Below, one piece after another: positions 22,240-31,659 of a stretch of 64,000 bases of DNA. Origin of the DNA: Nageia nagi (taxonomy: Eukaryota; Pinophyta); NCBI GenBank assembly GCA_050084985.1, contig JBITNC010000001.1, positions 121,582,001-121,646,000 of the forward strand. The letters are read 5' to 3'. The notes under the pieces were generated by a model. The model had not been told where the DNA came from. It was given only the letters and a program-made list of their open reading frames with translations, and ran no database searches. Numbering within the stretch: the first letter of the stretch is position 1; every line of letters starts with the position of its first letter. The translations under genes were made by a program, and so were the position numbers.

Positions 22240-22990
22240 AGTCACGTGGGGTGGCTGTTGACCATCCTATCCATGAAGAGGATAAGGGTCGAGTGAGGCA
22301 TCTCGGTAAACAATAGGCAGACCCTTGCAATGGATCTAGTTTGTGCATGCGATGAGTTGGCGAGGGAGGAGGCTATGGGGGAGGCATTCGGGGCATATCC
22401 TGCTATCATTGAAGTCCATGAAATGCTATCTGCATCATTCATGGTGTTCAAATAATTCATAAACCCTATCAACATATGTGTTTGTGTATATCCTATGAGC
22501 AGTGCAGTCCATGAAACTTGATCTACATCATGCATGGTGTCAAACAATTCGTAGAGCCTTGCAACGTATCCGTTTTATCCGACGATCATCGTAATCCATG
22601 GAACTCTGACTACATCTTGTAAAACATTCACATGGAGCCTTCCAACATATCCATTTTATGCATATTCGATGATCATTGTAGTCCATGAAACTTTAGTCTG
22701 CACCTTGTCAAACATTCATGTGTAACCCTTCAATGGTCCGATTTGTGCATATCCGATGATCATTGCAGTCCATGAAATGTTGGCTTCCAATGTATCCATT
22801 TTATTACAGATCCTATGATCATTGCAGTCCATGAAACATTGTCTGATCCTCTCTTCCATGTAAACAACAATGGCAAATGTTGAAAGGGAGGTTGCGCTCG
22901 AGGGAGGAGGCATTGTGTCAACCAGTTCGCAGACCCACTTAAGCCTCGCAGTACAGACGTGTGACGGCGGTGCATTTTGCCAAACAATTC
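22240..22990 (-). pseudogene. PPR-derived motif array inside the copia 1 leader
   Basis: On the minus strand at least six pieces match the PPR (pentatricopeptide repeat) signature around VSWTAMIIGYAQ: near 22822, 22765, 22683, 22585, 22505 and 22413, for example DVDQVSWTALLIGYTQ and DADSISWTSMIAGYA. Frames shift between pieces. Spacing is 60-100 bases, shorter than a full PPR triplet, so internal deletions are likely. Base composition is visibly more G+C-rich than the rest of the window. PPR proteins bind organellar RNA; this one cannot. Either the retrotransposon captured a host PPR fragment or a fragment inserted later. Confidence 0.7.
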
Positions 22991-23570
22991 GTAGAAGCTT
23001 TTATTTTACCCCCCCAAAAATAATAATGTTTATATGGTTTTATTTATTTATAAATTAATAATTTTAAAAAAATCCTTATTTGATTTTTTTAAATACCTTT
23101 CAATTGTTTTTGTATATACAAAAAATGTATATAAAAAATTGTAATTGGAAAGTTTCTAATATTTCTACACTAAGATTTAGTGTAAAATATAGTAAATGTT
23201 CACAAATACATTATTGCTACTTTTAAGTAATTTTTACCCAAAAATTGCAACTAACAAAATGCATGTTAGTATATAAATTGCAAATTTTGCATAATGTATT
23301 ATTGCCCAATCACTTAACATAAAAGATTGTTAGTAAAACAAACAAAATGAGCAATAATATATTATGTTATTGAGGCAATGTTTGCTAGGAGTTGTACTAA
23401 CATAATCATAGAAGAATGTTAGTATCAAAATGAAATAATCCATAAGATAACCAAAGGAGGAGGAAATTTATACCTTCTCTTGGAATTTACCTTACCAAGA
23501 CCTTAAAATTGAAGGAATAAGAGCTTCCACACCAAAAAGAGCTTCTACACCATGACGAAGAGCTTCCACA
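22991..23570. other. Copia 1 leader, right part, with PBS-proximal triplication
   Basis: AT-rich, no gene. Just before the PBS, AGAGCTTCCACACCA or close variants occurs three times in tandem (about 23520-23575), the last merging into the PBS. Confidence 0.6.
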
Positions 23571-23586
23571 CCAAGCTCTGATACCA
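23571..23586 (-). promoter_or_regulatory. Primer-binding site of copia 1 (initiator tRNA-Met)
   Basis: Minus strand reads TGGTATCAGAGCTTGG two bases inside the 5' LTR. TGGTATCAGAGC is the standard plant copia site complementary to the 3' end of initiator tRNA-Met. Confidence 0.95.
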
Positions 23587-23588
23587 AT

Positions 23589-24064
23589 TGAAGGATTTAG
23601 ACCTAAACTAATCCTCAAGGTCTAAGACTAGGAAACTCAATCATACAACATAACACCATTCACACAAGATAACACAAGTGTAATGTGGTTCCTCCCTCCT
23701 TGGGAGTACACCCACAACTAGTATCTCAATTCTCAAGTATGCCCCTCTTACAACTATTCTCTTTCTCTCCTACACAACTAGTAGAGTAATCTTACTCCAC
23801 AAACTTAGTTATGTTACAAGAGGATAGGCCCTCTATTTATAGCTTGAGAGCACCTCCCTAACCTCCCTTTAACCCAAGGGTAAGGTTAGGGTTACAATAA
23901 ATGTGTCACCTAACTTTAACCTACCAACTAACCACATGGTAAAGTCAAAGTCTACATAATAAAGAATTCAATTAATCCCTTAAGGTATCTACATATCCTT
24001 TAAGTGATTAATTAAATTTACAAGGAGTTTAGATATTCACAATATTTCATTACAAATTCTAACA
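23589..24064 (-). repeat. 5' LTR of copia 1
   Basis: Matches 15635-16110 over its full 476 bp with 8 differences. TATA box TATAAATAG at 23833-23841 (minus). Confidence 0.95.
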
Positions 24065-24650
24065 AAAAGAAGGGTGATAAGGTGGTGTAGAGAATTGAGG
24101 AGTTTGTTAAAATGTTGAAGGGGGAGAAGGAAAGAAAGGTGTAGAACTAGAAAGAGTAGAGAAAGATGAAAGTAAAGAAGTGGAAGAAGATGATGCCAAA
24201 TAAGGAGATTGAGAAAGATTAAGTAGGGAAATAAAAAGAGTAGAATATTTCAAGGAAAAAATAGTAGAAGGTGCGACTTGATAAATACGAATAGTAGAAA
24301 AATAAAAGGAATGGGGATTTGGTGTGGTTGGATCAGGTAGAGTTGGATAATGGTTAAATGGAGCGATGTTTGTAGGTATGCAATGGAAAACACCCTAATG
24401 GGAATATTTTATAATATGATGAAGGGTGGACAAAAATCATCACATGAAAAATATCCAAGATCAGCTAAGAAGAAGGTTGTAATCAAGATTGCCACCTATA
24501 ATATGGTAAATTAAGGATATAGTCTTTAAATCCATCTTAATGGGAAGCATAATCATTTTGAAAATCAAGCATAGAGATCCATAAAAAGCTCGTAATATTA
24601 GAGAAGGTGCGATAAGATGGGCAGGTGGGAGATTTAGGCACTACAATGTA
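24065..24650 (-). pseudogene. Gypsy relic 1 linker, right part
   Basis: Continuation of the Ser/Pro-rich linker on the right of copia 1 (minus: SPFNILTNSSILYTTLSPFF next to the insertion). No further domain. Confidence 0.5.
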
Positions 24651-24950
24651 ACTTACATGATGATATTAATAGAATACCATGTATCGATGAGCATTCTCTT
24701 GAAAAGTAACCCATTAATTTCTATGATCATATACATGGTTGGGTCTTCATCGTTGACCTCTTTGGACTCCCTAATATCATGATCATAAAAGATAATTGAT
24801 GGGGAACTACATATTCCCACATTCCTAATGTAATGCTGAAATGCTTGAGCATTGGTCATATCCAAATTGATAGAATGCAATATCTCCATCATAACCTCTT
24901 GATGTGGTTGGGATTATTGAAGTAGCTCAAGGATTATAAACCTTGATGAA
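24650..24950 (-). pseudogene. Aspartic protease of gypsy relic 1
   Basis: 24653-24892 keeps SPSIIFYDHDI, then MYMIIEINGLLFKRMLIDTWYSINIIM, which aligns with the Ty3/gypsy retropepsin segment ending in an active-site LIDTGSS-N-I. The Gly of DTG is Trp and the next Ser is Tyr, so the active site is gone. Confidence 0.75.
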
Positions 24951-25299
24951 ACTACTCTCAAATTTTAGGTAATACTACCCTTGATTATGACGATAGGTCA
25001 AATAGGGGAAGGGATCATTATTATAGCTAGAATAGTGATGATGGTTGTGGTTGAGGAAGAGTTGGTAGGAGGATTGGGTTGTCTACCTTGTCCTCTTCCT
25101 ATGAAAGTGGAAACATTGATTATGGAAATGAAACCACCCATTTCAGGAATGTGTTAGACTTATTTGACTTACTTTTAGTGTCAAATAGAGGAAGAGGCAC
25201 CTTATGAGGGAGGTCACTTACATTGGGGAAGGGGATGTTGAAATATTCCCAAACCTTGATTGGAAGTATCTAATGGGTTTTCAATATTAAGTAAACCAT

Positions 25300-27249
25300 T
25301 CTTAATGAAGTCTTGGACTAGGTTCTTAAGGTTACAAAACTTGTTTGTATCATGACCTAACTAACAATGACAAGAGAAAAACTCATGGTCTTTGTACCAC
25401 ACTAGTTTGTCCCAATTAGGACTGCATGGTTAGATTTTAGGCAATGGAATTCCCAAACTATCATATAGTTGTTAAAAGATATTCTAAATGGATTATAAAG
25501 GGTGTTGAAATTATGAGTGGGCCTCTTGGGAAAAGATGGTCTCCTGGTCAATTGGCTTAGTGGTGGAATCATGGTGAGGTTATTTACAACAAGTGGTGGT
25601 TGTGATGGTGGATACATTAGCACTCAGGGTTGGTAGGTAGGTTGGTGAGGTGGATATTGATAAGGAGGTGGTGGAGGTGGATACATGTATGAAGGAGGGG
25701 TTTGGAATGTATATTGTGGTGGTTGAGGTAGTGTGAATGATAGGTGAGGATGTGAGATAGTGATAGATGCAGATGGTGCATGTTTAAGAGTAACTTCTCT
25801 TACATGTGGGGATTTTCCTTGATTACTTGAAGGAAGGGTTATTTTGTTGGATTTAGGTGGGTAGTCACCTTTATTTCTTATTTTAACTTCTCCTTAAAAA
25901 ATACAAACTTCCTTAATGATTTTAAACTAGAGAATGGATTTCTTAAAAGTCTTGTGTTGTTAGATTTGAAGGGTAGAAGAAATATGTTGCACATAGTTGC
26001 ATGAAAATATCTTAACTAGTTCAGAGTATGGAATGGTAAAACCTAGGTCATTTATTACTATTCTCCATCTTGAAATGTAGTTATTGATTACTTCATCTTT
26101 GTATTATCTCATGGTATACAAGTCAACGAGAGAACTCTTCCTTCAAATGTTGATTTGCATAATGTTTTAGAAAGAGTTATGCTAATTGTTTAAAGGTATA
26201 AATGTTATGTTGGATTAAATTATTAAACTGATATATAGCTTTACTTTCTAAAGAAAAAAGAAATGTTCATAATAGAAGATGATCATTGGTAGAGATGAAG
26301 TGATACAAGATCTTAAAAATTTGTAAATGTTCAACATGACCTTCCTTCCCCTTGAATTTTTCAAATCTTGGTATCTTGAACCTATAAGGATACTCAGGTC
26401 TAGGAATGGAGCGATGGATAGGCTCCTTGAAAATTTAATTATACAAGGGTTTATTATACTTGTATGGTAAAGTTATAATATTTAAACTTTATAATATCAT
26501 AAGATCTATCCCATGATGAGTAGAAGGAGGGGGAATGGTGTGAGTTAGAGGCTAGGGTGTCAGTTGGATTTAGTAATCACCTCATGTTTGATACATTAGG
26601 TAGTACTAGAGAGGTGGTGATAACTAATATCCTCCTTATGGATCATGATAGAGTGGTGGTACCAAAGGAGGAAAATGTTGGTAGGTATGTTATGTAGAGT
26701 AAATGGATTATGCAAGATAAGTAGGTTGGGACTAGGGATATGGTGAAGGGTGCAAAGGATAGAATTGTTATTATAGGGATGGTGATGATTCTTGAAGGGG
26801 TGGATGAGAATAGTACATAGGGATATGAAACTGATGGATGGATGATGTGATGGGAGATGATTTCTATTATGAAAATGAAGGAATCATAATTGAGACATGG
26901 GAAGATAGAGGTAACTATGAAGGGATCAATGATGGATTAGAAGTAGTAGGAACGTTGATGGAATGAATCCATCAAATGAAGTTTGTGACATGCATGGTCT
27001 ATAGAGAGGATCCTATTATGTGGATGTAGAGATGAGAGGATGAAAAGGACCTACATATGATCATGGTCCTGTATGTGGGGGAAGCTCTAGCTCAAAAACA
27101 TGAATATGATAATCAAAAAATCTTGATCTATCTTGCTCATGTGTTGAAGAAAGAACAAATGAATATGGATATGATGGTGATAATGTAATGTGAGTAATAT
27201 CATCACCAGGTAAGGATGAATAGTATCGTATGTTCTCTTCAGGATTCAT
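25300..27249 (-). pseudogene. gag: Gag of gypsy relic 1
   Basis: Start near 27249 (MNPEENIRYYSSLPGDDITH). The core (about 26470-26000, several stops) reads FKIPRFEKFKGKEGHVEHL and KQLA-LFLKHYANQHLKEEF, the gypsy capsid pattern. A Pro/Tyr-rich stretch (about 25745-25600) precedes a worn zinc knuckle (CHC-LGHDTNKFCNLKNLVQ, about 25390-25290). Same Tat type as the gag-only element at 669-7994. Confidence 0.75.
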
Positions 27250-28716
27250 ATGTGTGGTTTAAAAATGAATGATGTAGATTGTATCATGTTAACCATTTTT
27301 TCTTATCAAGAATAAAAAGGGGATAATAAAGATCTACACTCCTCCTTTTTTATGAGGTTTTCCTCAAGATAGTAACTTATGTTTCTCTCTAGTTTGTGTG
27401 ATACCTTTAATGGTGTTTCCCATCACAAAGAGTTCCTTTATCCTAAGAGTTAACCCTTGCTGATATATCTTATAAGAGAAATTACTTAATTCAATTCCAC
27501 TACATAGGATGGTTAGATTGCTGAGTTATTGTATTTCCTTCAATGGTATTTACTTTCATTATTTGACATAATCAAATAAGTTAATATGTATTACATTCTA
27601 AGTCCTTTGATCATTATAGAATAAAGTTTATATAAGTGTTTATCCTCACTAAAGAATTCATGCTAAGGATAATACTTGGTATAATTTTACTATTCACAAC
27701 TTGTCAAGTTGTAGGAGAAAAAATATTATATAATGAAATTAAGAACATAGCATACACATTCTATGTCTTTCAATTAGCAAGTATTTTCTTGTTCTTTAGA
27801 AGTTTATCTCACACTATATAACTTGAGTGAAATGCTTCTTACTTACTAAAAATATAATTGTTATAACTTGTTAGAATCTCAAAAGAAAATAATTCTTAAA
27901 GCAAAAGAGATATAGCTAAATTTCACTTGCAATCCATCTAAGTTTGAAGAATAATATCACAAAAAAACTACATAAGTAGAAGAATGAATAATAAAGTATG
28001 TCCTTTTTCAAGGTTACATTTTATTCCAAAAATAAACTAAGTCTAGAAAAATAAGATCCAAAAATAATCTAACTCTAAAAACTACAATTTGAAAAATAGT
28101 TTTAAGTCCATTTTTACAAATTACAAAAATTTGCTATCATGTATATAATTTCTTCAATGCTCAACATTTCTCTAGTATTCTATCACAAATATTCACTAGC
28201 AAATTGCAAAGCTTAGTATCTTACATCGAACTATCTCCCTTAGATATTGGTACTTTATTTATTCCTTTTGAAGATGGTTCAACTATGATAGGTTTCCTTC
28301 CTAGCCTAAATCTCTTGAGATGAGATTTATTTACAAAATTATCCTTTAAGAACCATCATGTCTATTGCATGTATAATATCATATTACAAAGTATATCCTC
28401 ATATTAGAAAGTAAAAGCAATCTTCAAACTTAACCAAAATGAAAATAACTAAATACTTCCATTGTATGTTTTGAGATTTTATAAACTCCAAGGGTGAATG
28501 TAGGATATCATAATTTTTCATTTACATTGGTATTCTAAAATTTAATTTTCATGTAACCATCTTGAATATTTCTTCTTTTCCTTTCCAATGGTTCAAATGA
28601 TATGAGAAACATAGTCTGCATGTGGGAGTTATAGTCATTTAATGGTTGGAATATCTTTACTCCTATTTATGTAGTTGGATCATTTATTTTGATTTGCTAC
28701 CTTCCAACATTGTATT
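27250..28716. other. AT-rich gene-free stretch; probable leader/5' LTR of gypsy relic 1
   Basis: No coding signal on either strand. It lies upstream of the relic's gag, so its leader and LTR should be here, but no matching partner was found at 9.4-11.7 kb. At 28600-28660 is one copy of a sequence that recurs at 34880-34950 and 35080-35140. Confidence 0.4.
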
Positions 28717-29085
28717 TATTGATGATCTAGAGCTTTAGAATCATAAATTTAAGGTGAACAACCTTTTCAATTAAATTTCTAGAATTACAAAATGACTATC
28801 CAACTATTTTGCTTCATTTTGGCTTCTCAATTATTTAGCTTCTCTTCTGTTTTATTTTTTAATAGCATATAGGAGTATAAATAAAGGAGTTTGCATAGTT
28901 GTTTTACAAATTTAAGGTTTTGATTGACCATTCAAGAAAATTAGAGATTCCATTATATTTAAAGTGTTTGATGAAATGACACTTTACCATTGATGTTCAA
29001 TAAAGATCAAAATTGCCCTTTCTTCTTATTTCAATTTTTGAATGTTGAATGAATTTTGTTGATTGATGAATTTATAAGTTTATGT
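28717..29085 (+). repeat. Left (5') LTR of copia 2
   Basis: Aligns with 34456-34820: ATGACTATCC-A-C-TTTT near 28791 matches 34531, and GAATTTATAAGTTTATGTT closes both. A TATA-like TATAAATAAAGG is at about 28876. Confidence 0.75.
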
Positions 29086-29164
29086 TTGATAGGCTATGGA
29101 TTTGCTTTCAATTTTTAATTTAAAACTTCTTGGAGATTTAAGTTTCTTGTTGCATATTGTTGTG

Positions 29165-30060
29165 ATGGCTAGCAACACAAAATCAATTCCAATTCTAGAG
29201 TTTGATGGTACTGATTATGAATATTGGAGCATCTAAATGATGACTATTTTGAAAGGAAAATGTTATTGGGATATTGTAGAGGATTGATATACTAAACCCA
29301 AAGATTGGAATTCTTTGAGTATAGATATTAGAAAGGAAAAAAAAGAAAAGGAGAAGGAGAATTCAATGGCCTTGGATTTTATTCTAGCTACTCTAAACAA
29401 GAGCCTATTCCCATGAATTTTTGCATGCATTTCTACCCAAGATGCATGAAAAGTCTTGAAAGAGAATTATCAAGGGAGTGCAAAAGTGAAAGATATTAAT
29501 ATTAAAACCTTGAGGAGAGATTTTGATAATATCAAACAAGAAGAAAATAAAAGTGATGGTGATTTTTGTGTAAGATTCAAAACCATTGTGAATAAAATGG
29601 CCACTCTAAGAGAGGATTTGGACAAAGCAACTGTGAACAAGAATGTCTTGAGGAATTTAATAGAAAAGTTTGATAATGTGGCATTAATAATTAAAGAGTA
29701 TAAATAACTTCCACCCTAGGCATGGATAAATTTATTGGATATCTTACTTCACATGAAGAGAGACTTATCAAGAGATCAAAAGTTGGAGCAAGTTCTATGA
29801 AGAACAAGCATTTTCTATCAAATAAAATGATGGACATGGAAGAGGTAAAACTAGAGGCTCTAGAGGAAGAGACAAAAATGAAAGAGGAGGAAGGAGAGAG
29901 GTCCTTTTATAGAGGAAAATAAAAATATTAAAATTCTAAAAATAACTAAGCTTGTAATGCAAGAGGAGGATCTAATACAAGAGGAAGAGGCATAGAAAAA
30001 GGAATATGCAATGCTACCACTACAATAAATATGGAAACTATGAAAAGGATTGTAGGTTAA
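29165..30060 (+). pseudogene. gag: Copia 2 gag
   Basis: Start codon at 29165 (MASNTKSIPILEFDGTDYEYW), a typical copia gag opening. Stops at about 29236 and 29287, then the longest open piece 29456-29707 (KENYQGSAKVKDINIKTLRR and DLDKATVNKNVLRNLIEKFD). Frames shift into 29722-29922. A basic region and a very worn zinc-knuckle area follow to 30060. Confidence 0.75.
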
Positions 30061-30412
30061 AATAAACCTCCAATAATTCTAATTTATCAACACATTATAG
30101 AAAGGAAGACTTATTTGAATCTAACACATTATTCTATTCAGATGAAGATGGAGGGTTCTATGAAGAACAAGCATTCCTTTCCTATGATAAACTAAAAGGA
30201 TTTACAAATGAGATGTGGATTCTTGATAGTGGATGCACCAACCACATGATTGATAAGAGAGAATTGGTTTCTTCTATTGACCATTGTTATCATTATAACA
30301 TCAAGCTTGGTGATGAGAAAAGCTTGGAGCTGGTTGCAAAAGAAGGCACTGAGATTCCTACAAAAAGAGATTCCTACAAAAAGAGATTCCTACAAAAAGA
30401 GGCAATTTGAAA
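30061..30412 (+). pseudogene. pol: Copia 2 aspartic protease
   Basis: 30213-30410 reads MWILDSGCTNHMIDKRELVSS, keeping the Asp-Ser-Gly active site that copia 1 has lost. The frame runs into a 17-bp unit repeated three times (30351-30402) and then the microsatellite. Confidence 0.8.
30351..30402. repeat. 17-bp tandem repeat, 3 copies
   Basis: GATTCCTACAAAAAGAG three times, directly before the AC run. Confidence 0.9.
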
Positions 30413-30414
30413 GC

Positions 30415-30416
<2 letters not shown>

Positions 30417-30486
<70 letters not shown>

Positions 30487-30512
30487 CTATATATATATAT
30501 ATATATATATAT
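30417..30512. repeat. Compound (AC)n-(TA)n microsatellite
   Basis: About 34 AC units followed by about 12 AT units. It sits inside the former coding region of copia 2, between protease and integrase, so it expanded after the element died or at a length-tolerant point. Confidence 0.97.
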
Positions 30513-31659
30513 TACACACTTGATTTGAAGCATTATTTGATGAGTATTAGGAGAATGTTAGAAAAGGATTATAAATTTGTGTTTGAATATACAATGTGTA
30601 AAATATTTAATAAGAATAAAAGGCTGTTCATGATTATCAAAATGACTAAAAATATATTATTTCCATTGAGATTTGTTGACCAAGGGGGAGATATTGCTTG
30701 TGTTGGTGTAGAAGGTAAAGGAAGGCTTTGGTTTGAGATTTGGGCATTTAAACTATAATACTTTGAAGATGCATTCAACCCTTATGTATGGTTTGCCAAA
30801 GGTAGAAGACTCCAAGGAGGTTTGTGAAGTATGTACACTTGGTAAACATGCAAGGGGGACATTTCCCAAAGGTGAAGCATGGAGGGCCCAATATCCACTT
30901 TAGTTGGTTCATAGTGATATTTTTGGAACAATACAAACACAAAGTAATGGTAAAGATTCTTACTTTCTCACATTTATTAATGTTTTTTTAAGATATTTTT
31001 GGGTGTATTTCATCAAGAGTAAAGGTGAGGCTTTTTATTTCTATAAAGATTTTAAAGCACTTGTTGAGAATGAGAGTGGGGACACCATTAAATATTTGAG
31101 AACTAATTGAGGAGGAGAATTTTATTCTAATGATTTTATAAATTTTTGTAGGGATTTTTGCATTAAGAGGCAAATGACAAGTCCTTACACACCCCAACAA
31201 AAAGGGGATATCGAAAGAAAGAATAGAACCTTGGTGGAGATTGCAAGGTGTATGATGCAAACTAAGAGTTTGAGTAAGTTTTATTGGGCTGAATATATTA
31301 GGAATACTGACTATATTCTTAATAGAATTTCTACAAGGAGTTTAGATCATATTACTCCTTATGAATATTGGTTTCAAAAGAAGCCAAATGTACAACATTT
31401 TAGAGTTTTTGGGCGTGTGGATTTTGTTCATGTGAATGATGAGAAGAGAAAGAAGTTAGATGCTAAGAGTGAAAAGTGCATTTGCATTGTTTATAGTGAA
31501 CAATCAAAGGCTTATAGATTTTTTAACCCTATTTCTCACAAGATTATTGTATCTAGAGATGTAATTTTTGATGAATGGGGAAATATGAATTCACAAAAAT
31601 TATTTATTGTTGATGATGTGTTTGAAGAGATTGTTGCTAATAACCATGCAAATATTTAG
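30513..31659 (+). pseudogene. pol: Copia 2 integrase
   Basis: Worn GAG-pre-integrase region (30750-30900: NYNTLKMH-T-MYGLP, CEVCTLGKHARGTFP), then LVHSDIFGTIQTQ (about 30905) with the first Asp. The second Asp region reads LRTN-stop-GGEF at about 31100: Asp is Asn and the next codon is TGA. PYTPQQKGDIERKNRTLVE (31180) keeps the catalytic Glu. The open piece 31174-31659 goes on to HFRVFGRVDFVHV and KCICIVYSEQSKAYRFF. Confidence 0.85.

Larger units (their letters stand above)
15635..24064 (-). mobile_element. Copia 1: Ty1/copia retrotransposon, structurally complete, proteins broken
   Basis: Minus-strand element with 476-bp LTRs (15635-16110 and 23589-24064) and 5-bp duplication AAAAG (15630-15634, 24065-24069). 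It has a PBS complementary to initiator tRNA-Met and a purine-rich tract (AAGGGGGAG) next to the left LTR. gag, protease, integrase, RT and RNase H follow in copia order (integrase before RT). The LTRs differ at 8 of 476 positions by eye (about 1.7%). The leader between PBS and gag is unusually long (about 2.8 kb) and contains PPR-derived sequence. Inserted into gypsy relic 1. Confidence 0.95.
11697..27249 (-). mobile_element. Gypsy relic 1 (Ty3/gypsy, Tat-like), split by copia 1
   Basis: Reading the minus strand from right to left gives gag (27249-25300), protease (about 24950-24650), a proline-rich linker, RT (14830-13900), RNase H (about 13650-13100) and integrase (about 12560-11697), the standard Ty3/gypsy order. 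The linker is interrupted by copia 1 at 15635-24064, and joining the two flanks across the AAAAG duplication keeps it open. All domains carry many stops and frameshifts, so it is old. LTR ends were not found. Confidence 0.8.

Noticed and set aside
22122-22316. A G+C-rich 64-codon open frame on +
   Set aside because: It is opposite the PPR-like minus-strand block and has no recognisable features.
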